This document shows, piece by piece, positions 34,171 through 42,679 of a stretch of DNA of 64,000 bases (position 1 is the stretch's first letter; each line of letters starts with the position of its first letter). The translations under genes were made by a program, and so were the position numbers. Where the stretch lies: assembly GCF_000342005.1 (NCBI RefSeq), contig NZ_AOHO01000068.1, forward strand, positions 124,001 to 188,000, read 5' to 3'. Under the pieces are notes generated by a model. That model saw only the letters and a program-made list of their open reading frames with translations, was not told where the DNA came from and made no database searches. The DNA comes from Amycolatopsis decaplanina DSM 44594. Its GTDB lineage: Bacteria; Actinomycetota; Actinomycetes; Mycobacteriales; Pseudonocardiaceae.

Positions 34171-36489
34171 CTCGCTCCGGCAGGCGAAGGCGTTCGCGAG
34201 CTGGCCGAACACGATCGCGGCGAAGGCGGTGCCGGACGCCGTCGCGAGCAGCGCGGTGCCCGGAACCTCGCCGAACCACCACCCACCGCCGAGGAGCACC
34301 ACCAAGAACGCCGCCATGGACGCCAGCGCCTCGGCCGGGCCGAGCACTCCGAAGGCGCGGCGTACCAGCTTGCCGTCGATCAGGGAGCCACCCTTCGCCG
34401 GCCCCTCCATCGTGCGCCGGTTCGGCGGCTCCGCGCCGAGCGCGACCGCCGGGAGGAGATCGGTGCCGATGTCGAGCGCCAGTACCTGAAGGACGCTGAT
34501 GGCCAGCGGGATCTGCCCGCCCGCGAGCGCCCACACGACGAACGGCGTGAGCTCGGCGACGTTGTCGGTCAGGTGATAGGTGAGAAAGCGCCGGATGTTC
34601 ACGAAGGTCGCGCGCCCGAATTCCACGGCGGCCACGATGGTGCCGAAATGATCGTCGAGGAGGACCAGGTCGGCCGCCTCCCTGGCGACGTCACTGCCCG
34701 ACGCGCCCATGGCGACACCGATGTCGGCCGTGCGCAAGGCCGGCCCGTCGTTGACGCCGTCACCGGTCATCGCCACGACGTGCCCGCGGGACTGGAGCAC
34801 CTTCGCGATCCGGAGCTTCTCCTCCGGGGCGACCCTGGCGACCACCACACCGTCGACGTCGAGCAGCCCGCCGAGCTCGTCGTCGTCGGCGGGCAGGTCC
34901 TTGCCTTCCAGCACGAGCCGGTCCGGTCCGAGCAGCCCGACTTCCGCGGCGATGGCCGCGGCCGTCCCCGGATGGTCGCCGGTCACCATCGCCAGCCGGA
35001 TCCCGGCGCGACGGCAGGACGCGATCGCGGCACCGACGTCGGGCCGGGGCGGATCCTCCAGCCCGACGAGGCCGAGCAGCGTCAGCCCGCCTTGCTCCTC
35101 GGTTGTGGACGGTTTGGCGTGGTGCGCCACCGCGAGCACCCGCAGTCCCGCCCGGCTGAACGTGGCGATGGCTTCGTCCGCACCGGAAACCTCCCCGCAG
35201 AGTGGCAGTACGGTGTCCGGTGCGCCCGAGACGTGGAGGCCGTCGACGTCCGCGACCGACGACCGGCGCCGATGCGGATCGAACGGCCGCCGTTCCCGTG
35301 GCGGCGGAGCAGCGGCGGCTCCGGCTCGTGCCGCGAGGACGTGCAGCGCCACCTCCATCGGATCGCCCACCGGCCGCCACCCGTTCGCCTCCTCGACGGC
35401 GTGCGCGTCCGGCGAGCACCGCGCCGCGGAATCCGCGAGCGCCGCCGCCGCCCGCACCGCCGCCGGAGAGCCGGTCAGCTCACCGACCGGCCGGTACCCC
35501 GCACCGTCGACCTCGACGGTGCCGGACGGGGTCCACACCCGGACGACGGACATCTCGTTGCGGGTCAGCGTGCCGGTCTTGTCGGTGCAGATGAACGTGG
35601 TCGCCCCCAGCGTCTCCACGGATTCGAGCCTGCGCACCAGGGCCTTGCGGCCCGCCATCTTCTGCGCCGCCCTCGCCAGCGACAGGGTCACGGTCGGCAG
35701 CAGCCCCTCCGGGACGAGCGCGACCGTCACGCCGATCGCGAACAGGAAGCTTTCCGTTCCCGCGCGTCCGAGACCGAGGGCGGCGGCGAAGAACACACAG
35801 CCGACCGCGACCGCGATCAGCGCCACGATGCGCACCACGCGGTGTAACTGTGCGGCCAGAGGACTCCGCGGCCGCACGGCGTTCGCGGTCACCGCGGAGA
35901 TCCCGGCGAGGCGGGAGCGGGCGCCCGTGGCCGTCACGATCGCGACGCCGTGCCCTTCGGTGACATAAGTCCCGGCGAAGACGGATCCGCCCACCTCCGG
36001 CCGCACGGGCCTGCTCTCGCCGGTCAGCATCGACTCGTCCACCGAGAGCGAGCCGCGTTCGACGAGTTCGCCGTCGGCGCACACCCGGTCCCCCGCCTCG
36101 AGCAGGACCACGTCGCCCACGACCAGATCCGCCGCGTCCACGATGACCGCACGCCCGTCCCGGCGCACCGTCGCGCGCACCGGCAGCAGATCCCGCAACC
36201 GTTCCGCGGCCCGGTCCGCGCGATACTCCTGCGCGAACGAGAAAGCCCCGTTGAGCACCACGACCACGGCGATCGCGATCGACAGCGCCGGCATCCCGGC
36301 GAGCAACGCCAGACCCGCCGCCGCCCACAGCATCAGCGCGAAGAAGTGGACCATCTGACCGGCCAGCGTCAGCAACGGATTCCGCTGTTTCGCGGCGGGC
36401 AAGGTGTTCGGCCCGTCCCTGTGCAGCGCGATCGCCGCTTCGGCAGCCGTGAGGCCCGCCGTTTCCCGGGCCACGGCGGAACCGGTCAC
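33949..36489 (-). CDS. P2-type cation-transporting ATPase
   Basis: This 846-aa pump has TGESRPVRPEVG in the actuator, PEGLLP in helix 4, CTDKTGTLTRNEMS with Asp303, and MTGDGVNDGPALRTADIG. There are about ten helices. It is closest in style to bacterial P2 cation pumps; PEGLLP instead of PEGLP and a short nucleotide-binding domain set it apart from the 6795-9335 pump. GTG 36489 overlaps the USP stop (GTGA). The 3' end overlaps the WS/DGAT frame by 222 bp on the opposite strand. Confidence 0.87.
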   Translation of the reverse strand: MTGSAVARETAGLTAAEAAIALHRDGPNTLPAAKQRNPLLTLAGQMVHFFALMLWAAAGLALLAGMPALSIAIAVVVVLNGAFSFAQEYRADRAAERLRDLLPVRATVRRDGRAVIVDAADLVVGDVVLLEAGDRVCADGELVERGSLSVDESMLTGESRPVRPEVGGSVFAGTYVTEGHGVAIVTATGARSRLAGISAVTANAVRPRSPLAAQLHRVVRIVALIAVAVGCVFFAAALGLGRAGTESFLFAIGVTVALVPEGLLPTVTLSLARAAQKMAGRKALVRRLESVETLGATTFICTDKTGTLTRNEMSVVRVWTPSGTVEVDGAGYRPVGELTGSPAAVRAAAALADSAARCSPDAHAVEEANGWRPVGDPMEVALHVLAARAGAAAAPPPRERRPFDPHRRRSSVADVDGLHVSGAPDTVLPLCGEVSGADEAIATFSRAGLRVLAVAHHAKPSTTEEQGGLTLLGLVGLEDPPRPDVGAAIASCRRAGIRLAMVTGDHPGTAAAIAAEVGLLGPDRLVLEGKDLPADDDELGGLLDVDGVVVARVAPEEKLRIAKVLQSRGHVVAMTGDGVNDGPALRTADIGVAMGASGSDVAREAADLVLLDDHFGTIVAAVEFGRATFVNIRRFLTYHLTDNVAELTPFVVWALAGGQIPLAISVLQVLALDIGTDLLPAVALGAEPPNRRTMEGPAKGGSLIDGKLVRRAFGVLGPAEALASMAAFLVVLLGGGWWFGEVPGTALLATASGTAFAAIVFGQLANAFACRSESRWIGRIGLRGNPLLLFAIVFELAMLAVFLLMPPLPGLLGGTVPSPLGWVLAFATVPVVLLADTVHKAVRARS

Positions 36490-37388
36490 CGGTCCTCTGC
36501 TTCGCGGGCCACGATCACCGGGCACAGCGCGTAGGACATCACCGCTTGGCTGGTCGAGCCGAGCAGCATCCCGGCGACACCGCCGCGGCCGCGACTGCCC
36601 ACGACCAGCAGCTGTGCCCGATCGGCGTACTTGAGCAGTTCGTCGGCCGGGCGCCCCCGCACGACCACCCGGTCGACCCGCACGTCGGGATACTTCTCCT
36701 TCCAGCCCGCGAGCCGCTCGGCGAGCACCTCGTGCTCGCGCTCCTCGATGTCGGCCCGGTCCAGGCTCCAGTGCGTCTCCTCGAACACCGCCGAGAGGAA
36801 CGCGTCGTCCCAGCAATGCAAGGCGACCAACCCGGTCCGCCGCCAAGACGCCTCTTCGAAGGCCAACGCGAGGGCGGCTTCGCTCGCCCGGGTCCCGTCG
36901 ACACCGACGACGACCGGGCCCTCGTGCGGTACCTCGTCCTCCGCGACGTGCGGGCGGATCAGCGCGACCGGACACGCCGCCTTGGCCGCCAGCGCGATGG
37001 ACACCGACCCCACCAGCACCCGGCCCAGCGGCCGCAACCCTTCGGTCCCCAGCACCAGCAGACCCGCGTTCCCGGCCGCGTCCTTCAGCGCCTGCACCGG
37101 GCGCCCGTGCCGCAAGACCAGCGAGACGTGGACGTCCGGAGCGACCTCCCTGGCGGCATCGCGCGCCTTCCGCAGGAGACGATGTCCGCGCATCCTGATC
37201 ATCCCCGCGAGATCTTCCCGCGTCGGCATCGGCCTCGGATGACTCAGCGACTCGTCGTCGATCGCGTGCACCAGCGTGAGTTCCGCGTGGCGGCGTCGTG
37301 CCTGATCCGCCGCCCAGCGGACGGCCTTGATCGCGGACTCCGAACCATCGACACCGACGACGACCCCTTGTCCCGGATTCTCCGGCAT
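36486..37388 (-). CDS. Tandem universal stress protein
   Basis: This 300-aa protein has two Usp domains. The first ends with VLGTEGLRPLGRVLVGS and the second with VVGSRGRGGVAGMLLGS, the latter a full ATP-binding motif. It is first in a two-gene operon with a P2 ATPase, the same arrangement as 10222-6795. A consensus DevR-like box lies about 90 bp upstream. Confidence 0.9.
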   Translation of the reverse strand: MPENPGQGVVVGVDGSESAIKAVRWAADQARRRHAELTLVHAIDDESLSHPRPMPTREDLAGMIRMRGHRLLRKARDAAREVAPDVHVSLVLRHGRPVQALKDAAGNAGLLVLGTEGLRPLGRVLVGSVSIALAAKAACPVALIRPHVAEDEVPHEGPVVVGVDGTRASEAALALAFEEASWRRTGLVALHCWDDAFLSAVFEETHWSLDRADIEEREHEVLAERLAGWKEKYPDVRVDRVVVRGRPADELLKYADRAQLLVVGSRGRGGVAGMLLGSTSQAVMSYALCPVIVAREAEDR

Positions 37389-37476
37389 GGCAGCTCACCC
37401 CATTTGATTTCGGCAACTGCATCGCACGTTAGGAACAGACGGATGCCAAGGGCAGCGGCGTTCGTAACCGGGGGAC

Positions 37477-37490
37477 GGGACCTTCGGCCC
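37477..37490. promoter_or_regulatory. Consensus DevR-like box
   Basis: GGGACCTTCGGCCC is the best-scoring form in the window. It lies 89 bp upstream of the divergent USP start and 146 bp upstream of the leader ORF of the hydrogenase operon. Confidence 0.7.
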
Positions 37491-37530
37491 AGACTGTCCA
37501 CAATAGATCTTCCGGCGGTCCGGGTGCCAC

Positions 37531-37544
37531 GGGTCGTTCGAACG
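37531..37544 (+). promoter_or_regulatory. Weak DevR-like box
   Basis: GGGTCGTTCGAACG has a good left half and a poor right half. It is 22 bp before the box at 37553. Confidence 0.35.
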
Positions 37545-37552
37545 ACGAGCGG

Positions 37553-37566
37553 GGGACGTTCTGCCC
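37553..37566 (+). promoter_or_regulatory. DevR-like box of the hydrogenase operon
   Basis: GGGACGTTCTGCCC lies 57 bp upstream of the ATG of the leader ORF. Confidence 0.6.
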
Positions 37567-37622
37567 TAGCAGGCGCACCGGAGTCTCGCTGATTATTACC
37601 GAGACTCGACCCTGGAGGCTCG

Positions 37623-37697
37623 ATGACCGGTGGGACGCCGGACCGCGTCGTCGACGTCTCGTCTGCGAACAACTCCCCCGGATCTGCTGGAAGGTGA
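37623..37697 (+). CDS. 24-aa leader ORF of the hydrogenase operon
   Basis: ATG 37623 is preceded by CTGGAGG at ideal distance. The frame encodes MTGGTPDRVVDVSSANNSPG plus four residues and ends in TGA at 37695, overlapping the GTG start of the next gene (GTGA). It is too short to be an enzyme. It may couple translation into the hydrogenase genes or be a small regulatory peptide. No attenuator-like codon run is seen. Confidence 0.45.
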   Translation: MTGGTPDRVVDVSSANNSPGSAGR

Positions 37698-38761
37698 CCG
37701 CGGTGAACGCCGTACTGGATCTCGCCGGGCTCGACGCCCTGATCGGTGCGCTGAGAACGAGCGGACGAACGGTGATCGGCCCGGTGCTGCGAGACGGAGC
37801 GATCTGCCTCGATGAACTGACCTCGGCCGCCGATCTCCCGTCCGGCTGGGGTGTGGACGCCGGCCCCGGTCACTATCGGGTGCACCGGCGAGAGGACACC
37901 GCGGTATTCGGTCATTCCGCCGGGCCGCAGTCGTGGAAGCGGTTCCTTCATCCCCCGCGCCGCGCCCTGGTCACCAGCGGTCCCGACGGTTTCCGTCCGG
38001 TGCGTGAGGACCCGGTCGATCATGCCTTCGTCGGCGTCAGGCCGTGCGACCTGGCCGCGATCGGGAAGCTCCGCCAGATCGTCGGCGGGCCGATGCCTTT
38101 CGTGGTCGCCGCCGAGTGCACCGAACCCGGCGGCGTCTGCTTCTGCGCTTCCATGGGATGCGGCCCCTCGGCCTCGGGTGGCTACGATCTCGCCCTCACC
38201 GAACGGATCGACGAAGAAGGGCATCGATTCTTCGCCGTCGCGGGAACCCACGCGGGTGCGGAGCTTCTTGACCGGCTCCCAGGGCGGCCCGCGAGCGAAC
38301 GCGACTTCGCCCAGGCTCGGTCCGATGTCGAAGGGGCGGCGAGGCGGATGGGCAGGGCGATGCCGGACACCGATCTTCGTGCCCTCCTCGCGGCCAATCG
38401 CGAGCACCCACGGTGGGCCGAGGTGGCCGGGCGCTGTTTCACCTGCGGTAACTGCACCATGGTCTGCCCCACCTGCTTCTGTGTGTCCACAGAGGACACG
38501 AATGACCTCGACGGCGGAGCCCAGCGGTCACAACGCTGGGCGTCGTGCTTCGAAATCGACTTCTCCGTGCTCCACGGCGGCGCGGTACGCACCTCCGGGG
38601 CGGCTCGTTACCGGCAGTGGATGAGTCACAAACTCGGTACCTGGCACGACCAGTTCGGCACCTCCGGCTGCGTGGGCTGCGGGCGCTGCATCGCGTGGTG
38701 CCCGGCGGGGATCGACATCACCGAGGAAGCCGCCGCGCTCGCGGACGGGGTCGTGCGATGA
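37694..38761 (+). CDS. hyhB: [NiFe]-hydrogenase iron-sulfur (beta) subunit, group 3b type
   Basis: This 355-aa protein has GVRPCDLAAIGKL and VCFCASMGCGP at residues 110-160. Two 4Fe-4S motifs follow, CFTCGNCTMVCPTCFC and CVGCGRCIAWCP, near the C-terminus. This is the beta subunit of cytoplasmic sulfhydrogenase-like enzymes, which relays electrons between the NAD(P)-binding subunit and the hydrogenase core. GTG 37694 is chosen because it overlaps the leader stop; GTG 37703, with GGAAGG 8 nt upstream, is an alternative. It is first of the hydrogenase structural genes. Confidence 0.88.
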   Translation: MTAVNAVLDLAGLDALIGALRTSGRTVIGPVLRDGAICLDELTSAADLPSGWGVDAGPGHYRVHRREDTAVFGHSAGPQSWKRFLHPPRRALVTSGPDGFRPVREDPVDHAFVGVRPCDLAAIGKLRQIVGGPMPFVVAAECTEPGGVCFCASMGCGPSASGGYDLALTERIDEEGHRFFAVAGTHAGAELLDRLPGRPASERDFAQARSDVEGAARRMGRAMPDTDLRALLAANREHPRWAEVAGRCFTCGNCTMVCPTCFCVSTEDTNDLDGGAQRSQRWASCFEIDFSVLHGGAVRTSGAARYRQWMSHKLGTWHDQFGTSGCVGCGRCIAWCPAGIDITEEAAALADGVVR

Positions 38762-39195
38762 CCTCGCCGATCCTCGACCGCCTTTCGGACGTCCAGCGCT
38801 CTTCGGTGATCGCCATCGGCAGGATCGAGGACTACGAGACCGGCGCACGGCTGTTCGACGAAGGCGGGGACGCGGATCGGTGCTGGCTGGTCATCTCCGG
38901 CCACATCGTCGTGGACGCTCATCTCGGCGCTCGCGGATCGGTACCGCTGCAGAGCGTCGGGCCGGGCGAGCCGCTCGGGTGGTCGTGGCTCATACCGCCG
39001 TACCGCTGGCACTTCGGCGCGGAAACCGCCGCCCCGACCCGTGCACTGGTGCTCGACGCCGAACGCCTGCGCGCGCTGATCGAGTCCGATGACGCGCTGG
39101 GCTTCCATTTCTCCCGGGCCCTTCTCGAAGCACTGGCGACTCGGTTGCAGGCCACCAGACTCCGGCTGCTCGATCTGTACCGGAACCCGGCGTGA
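38758..39195 (+). CDS. Cyclic-nucleotide-binding-domain protein within the hydrogenase operon
   Basis: This 145-aa protein is a single cNMP-binding (cupin-like) domain: YETGARLFDEGGDADRCWLVISG, then VGPGEPLGWSWLIPPYRWHF. It has no DNA-binding or enzymatic domain. Overlaps on both sides (ATGA with hyhB; GTGA with the flavin subunit) place it firmly between subunit genes. It could tune hydrogenase activity to a nucleotide signal or be an assembly partner; both are inference. Confidence 0.82.
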   Translation: MTSPILDRLSDVQRSSVIAIGRIEDYETGARLFDEGGDADRCWLVISGHIVVDAHLGARGSVPLQSVGPGEPLGWSWLIPPYRWHFGAETAAPTRALVLDAERLRALIESDDALGFHFSRALLEALATRLQATRLRLLDLYRNPA

Positions 39196-40007
39196 AGCCC
39201 GGCGACTGGCTTCCCCTGCCCTACCGCGTGTCCCGCCGTGTCCGGGAAACGGGCGATGTGGTGACGCTGACCTTGGCCCCGGACGGACGGTCGTTGCCAG
39301 GATTCCTGCCCGGCCAGTTCGCGATGCTGTACGCGCCAGGGGTCGGGGAAGTCCCCATCTCCGTCAGCGCGATCCCCGGCGACGGCACGCTGGTGCACAC
39401 GATCCGCGCGGTCGGCGCGGTGAGCGGCGCCCTGCACGACGCCCGCACCGGCACAGTGCTGGGAGTGCGTGGTCCGTTCGGCACACCATGGCGTGCCGAC
39501 GGCCGCGAAGATCTCCTGGTCGTGGCGGGCGGCATCGGCCTCGCGCCGCTGCGGCCCGTCATCAGGAACACGGTTGCCCGGTCGCCTGACCGCCGCCTGG
39601 TCCTGATCGCGGGGGCACGAACACCGGCGGACCTGCCGTATCGGCGCGAACTCGACGAATTGTCCACAAGAGACGGTGCCGACGTGGTGCTCACCGTGGA
39701 CCGGGCCGCCGGGCACTGGACCGGTCGTGTCGGCTTCGTGACCGAACCGCTCGCCGTTCATCCCCTCGATCCCGACCGCACCACCGCGCTGTTGTGCGGG
39801 CCCGAGCCGATGATGCGGTTCTGCGCCCGCACCCTGCTCGACCGCGGGGTGCCCGCCGAACGGATCGAGGTCTCCCTGGAGCGGAACATGCAATGCGGTA
39901 TCGGGTCGTGCGGCCACTGCCAGCTCGGCCCGCTGCTGCTGTGCCGGACCGGGCCGGTCGTCGGCTATCACGTCGCCGAGCCCTTGCTCATGGTGAAGGA
40001 GTTGTGA
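39192..40007 (+). CDS. hyhG: [NiFe]-hydrogenase FAD/NAD(P)-binding (gamma) subunit
   Basis: This 271-aa protein has a ferredoxin-reductase fold with a FAD domain (about 1-95), an NAD domain (VVAGGIGLAPLRPVI) and a C-terminal 2Fe-2S site, CGIGSCGHCQLGPLLLC. It passes electrons to or from NAD(P)H. GTG 39192 overlaps the upstream stop. The next gene begins one base before this one ends (TGATG). Confidence 0.9.
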   Translation: MKPGDWLPLPYRVSRRVRETGDVVTLTLAPDGRSLPGFLPGQFAMLYAPGVGEVPISVSAIPGDGTLVHTIRAVGAVSGALHDARTGTVLGVRGPFGTPWRADGREDLLVVAGGIGLAPLRPVIRNTVARSPDRRLVLIAGARTPADLPYRRELDELSTRDGADVVLTVDRAAGHWTGRVGFVTEPLAVHPLDPDRTTALLCGPEPMMRFCARTLLDRGVPAERIEVSLERNMQCGIGSCGHCQLGPLLLCRTGPVVGYHVAEPLLMVKEL

Positions 40008-40744
40008 TGCTTTCCATCGCGGTATGGAAGTTCACCTCGTGCGACGGCTGTCAGCTGACTCTCCTCGACTGCGAAGACGAGCTGCTACCACTCGCCCGGC
40101 AGGTGCGCTTCGCCCATTTCACCGAAATGACCAGCGTTTCCGAACCGGGCCCGTACGACATTTCGTTCGTCGAGGGATCGGTGACCACCCCGGCCGAAGC
40201 CGAGCGGATCCAGCGGATCCGCGAACGATCCACCGTCCTCGTCGTGATCGGCGCGTGCGCGACCTCGGGTGGCATACAGGCGCTCCGGAATTTCGCGGAC
40301 GTCGAAGAATTCCGTTCGGTGGTGTACGCGCGCCCCGAATACATCGAAACCCTGGCCACGTCGACGGCGATCGCGGACCACGTCGAGGTCGACTACGAGC
40401 TCCGCGGCTGCCCCATCGACAAAGGTCAACTGCTCGAGGTCGTCACCGCGCTGGCCGCGGGTCGCGAGCCCGATCTGCCGGAGACGAGCGTCTGTACCGA
40501 CTGCAAACGCCGGGGACTCACCTGCGTGCTCGTCGCGCACGGGACACCTTGCCTCGGACCGGTCACCCACACGGGCTGCGGGGCGCTGTGCCCCGCCGTG
40601 AACCGCGGCTGCTATGGCTGCTTCGGGCCGATGAAACAGCCCAACGTGCCCGCACTGCTCCCGTTGCTACGCCGGAGCGGAATGGGCGACGACGAACTCC
40701 AAATGGTGTTCGCCACCTTCAACGCCGCCGCGGAGTGGTCATGA
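40007..40744 (+). CDS. hyhS: [NiFe]-hydrogenase small (delta) subunit
   Basis: This 245-aa protein starts TSCDGCQLTLL, the proximal-cluster cysteines (Cys12 and Cys15), with VIGACATSGG, RGCPIDKGQLLEVV and a C-terminal set of cysteines (PCLGPVTHTGCGALCPAVNR, then CYGC). It has no twin-arginine signal, consistent with a soluble cytoplasmic group 3 enzyme. Confidence 0.9.
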   Translation: MLSIAVWKFTSCDGCQLTLLDCEDELLPLARQVRFAHFTEMTSVSEPGPYDISFVEGSVTTPAEAERIQRIRERSTVLVVIGACATSGGIQALRNFADVEEFRSVVYARPEYIETLATSTAIADHVEVDYELRGCPIDKGQLLEVVTALAAGREPDLPETSVCTDCKRRGLTCVLVAHGTPCLGPVTHTGCGALCPAVNRGCYGCFGPMKQPNVPALLPLLRRSGMGDDELQMVFATFNAAAEWS

Positions 40745-42036
40745 CACATCGAGCGAACCGAACGCTCCGGGTGGAAGGCCTTGCCAGAGTGGAGGGTGAA
40801 GGCTCCTTGCGCGTGCGAAGCGTCGACGGGCGGGTCGAGAGCGTCGAGCTGATCATCTACGAACCTCCGAGGTTCTTCGAAGCCTTCCTTCGCGGCCGTG
40901 ATTTCCGCGAACCACCGGACATCACCGCCCGGGTGTGCGGGATCTGCCCGGTCGCCTATCAGCTCAGCTCGTGCCGGGCCGTCGAAGACGCCTGCGGTGT
41001 GGAGGTCGGGGACGAGCTTCGCGCACTGCGGCGGCTGTTGTACTGCGGGGAATGGATCTCCAGCCACGCGTTGCACATCTATCTTCTGCACGCGCCGGAC
41101 TTCCTCGGTTTCCCCGATGCCATCGCGATGGCGGGCGAGCACCGGGGACTGCTGGAACGCGGACTCGCACTGAAGAAGGCGGGCAACCTGATCATGACGG
41201 CGATCGGCGGGCGCGCGATCCATCCGGTCAACGTCAGGGTGGGCGGGTTCTACCGGGTGCCCGAGCCCGCCGAGCTGCGCGCGCTCACAGAGACGCTGAA
41301 GCGCGCGCTGGACGACGCGCTCGCGACAGTGCGATGGGCGGCGGAATTCGATTTCCCCGGCGTCGAGGTGCCCTACGACCTTCTCGCCCTGCGGGACAGC
41401 GAAGGCTATCCGCTGGATCGAGGTGAACCGGTGGCCGACACAGGACTCAGGTTCACCGCGAGCGAGTTCAAGACCCACGTCACCGAACAGCAGGTCCAGT
41501 ATTCGACGGCGCTGCACGCCCGGCTGGACGGGCGGATGTACCTGACCGGCCCGCTCGCCCGCTACAGCCTGAACTCCGACCGGCTTTCCGCGCTGGCCGC
41601 GAACGCCGCCGCGGAAGCCGGCCTCGGCCCGCGGTGCCGTGATCCGTTCCGCAGTATCGTGGTCCGTGCCGTCGAAGTCGTCTATGCGGTCGAGGAAGCC
41701 CTACGCATCATCGAGGGCTACGAGCGACCGCGCGCCCCGTTCATCGACGTGGAGCCTCGGGAGGCGATCGGGCACGGAATCACCGAAGCGCCGCGAGGCC
41801 TGTTGTACCACCGGTATCAACTCGGCGCGGACGGCCGGATCGTGACCGCGGACATCGTGCCGCCCACCTCGCAGAACCAGCCGGCGATCGAACACGATGT
41901 GGCGAGGCTGGTCGAACAGCACGCGGATCTCGACGATCATGCCCTGGTTTCGCTCTGCGAGCGGGCGATCCGCAATCACGATCCGTGCATTTCGTGCTCC
42001 TCGCACTTTCTCGATTTCACTCGGGAAGACCGATGA
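40741..42036 (+). CDS. hyhL: [NiFe]-hydrogenase large catalytic (alpha) subunit, group 3b type
   Basis: This 431-aa protein has L1 motif RVCGIC (Cys66 and Cys69) and L2 motif DPCISCSSH (Cys416, Cys419 and His422); these four cysteines hold the NiFe(CN)2CO centre. Nine residues follow the L2 histidine, a short tail of the kind removed by a dedicated protease at maturation; the protease gene is next. The likely reaction is NAD(P)H-linked H2 production or uptake. No hyp maturation genes are in the window. Confidence 0.92.
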   Translation: MTHRANRTLRVEGLARVEGEGSLRVRSVDGRVESVELIIYEPPRFFEAFLRGRDFREPPDITARVCGICPVAYQLSSCRAVEDACGVEVGDELRALRRLLYCGEWISSHALHIYLLHAPDFLGFPDAIAMAGEHRGLLERGLALKKAGNLIMTAIGGRAIHPVNVRVGGFYRVPEPAELRALTETLKRALDDALATVRWAAEFDFPGVEVPYDLLALRDSEGYPLDRGEPVADTGLRFTASEFKTHVTEQQVQYSTALHARLDGRMYLTGPLARYSLNSDRLSALAANAAAEAGLGPRCRDPFRSIVVRAVEVVYAVEEALRIIEGYERPRAPFIDVEPREAIGHGITEAPRGLLYHRYQLGADGRIVTADIVPPTSQNQPAIEHDVARLVEQHADLDDHALVSLCERAIRNHDPCISCSSHFLDFTREDR

Positions 42037-42491
42037 ACGTACTGGTGATCGGAGTCGGCAACGAGTTCCGGCGTGACGACGGTGTCGGTCCGGCCGTGGC
42101 TCGCGCGGTCGCCCGGCACGGTGTCCAGGCCACGATCAGCGACGGGGACACCGTACGGCTCATGGAGACCTGGGAGGGCGCGGAACTCGTGATCATCGTC
42201 GACGCCGTGCGGCGTGTCTCCGGTGTGGACGGCCGCTGGCACCGGACCACCTTGCCTCAGCACGGCCCGATCGCCAGTTCTCACGGCTTCGGGATTCCCG
42301 AAGCCGTGGAACTCGCCGAGGTACTGGGGCGGCTTCCGAGCCGGTTGGTGATCTTCGCCGTCGACGTGACCGACGTCGGTTTCGGGCCTGGTTTGACCCC
42401 CGCCGTGAACGCCGCGGTCCCGGCGGTCACGGAAGCGGTTCTCGCGGAGATCAGCCGAGTACAAGCCAGGAATCCGGGGCAGTCCCCCTGA
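42033..42491 (+). CDS. Hydrogenase maturation endopeptidase
   Basis: This 152-aa protein of the HycI/HybD family shows VIGVGNEFRRDDGVGPAVAR at the N-terminus, with the metal-liganding Glu and Asp in GNEFRRDD and a further Asp in VIIVDAV. It cuts the C-terminal tail of the large subunit once nickel is inserted. ATG 42033 overlaps the large-subunit stop (ATGA). Confidence 0.9.
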   Translation: MNVLVIGVGNEFRRDDGVGPAVARAVARHGVQATISDGDTVRLMETWEGAELVIIVDAVRRVSGVDGRWHRTTLPQHGPIASSHGFGIPEAVELAEVLGRLPSRLVIFAVDVTDVGFGPGLTPAVNAAVPAVTEAVLAEISRVQARNPGQSP

Positions 42492-42508
42492 ATGGTGTGG
42501 TGGCAAGC

Positions 42509-42554
42509 CTCGTGAGTGGTAAGGACGGTTCTAACCGTCCTTACCACTCACGAG
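42509..42554. terminator. Perfect palindrome, family A (22-bp arms), likely terminator
   Basis: The arms at 42509-42530 and 42533-42554 pair perfectly with a 2-nt loop. It lies 17 bp past the last hydrogenase-operon gene and before the convergent aldolase gene. It matches 637-688 except for one base in each arm. Confidence 0.7.
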
Positions 42555-42576
42555 CCCCGCCACCGCCAACGTCAAC

Positions 42577-42599
42577 GTCGCGAAAGTGGCTTTCGCGAC
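42577..42599. repeat. Hairpin, family B (GTCGCGAAAG arms)
   Basis: The 10-bp arms at 42577-42586 and 42590-42599 flank a 3-nt loop. It shares its core with 486-538. Confidence 0.65.
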
Positions 42600-42614
42600 A
42601 CGCCCCGGCACCAC

Positions 42615-42635
42615 GCCACGTTTGCCTTACCCCTC
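42615..42635 (-). repeat. Dispersed module C, copy 3
   Basis: On the minus strand this matches 450-470 at 20 of 21 positions. It is followed by a half copy of the family-A palindrome arm at 42645-42660, so modules A, B, C and A-half are strung together in one 150-bp spacer, the same set as in 450-688. Confidence 0.65.
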
Positions 42636-42679
42636 AATAACCTTCCTTACCACTCACGAGGCCCACGACGGTGCGCCGC

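Noticed and set aside
33949..37422. 1157-codon minus-strand frame
   Set aside because: Only the part from GTG 36489 is the ATPase. The upstream extension reads the USP gene in a wrong frame and has no ribosome site.
37703..38761. GTG 37703 as start of hyhB
   Set aside because: It has a reasonable GGAAGG site, but GTG 37694 overlaps the leader ORF stop in a GTGA arrangement like the rest of the operon. It is kept only as an alternative.
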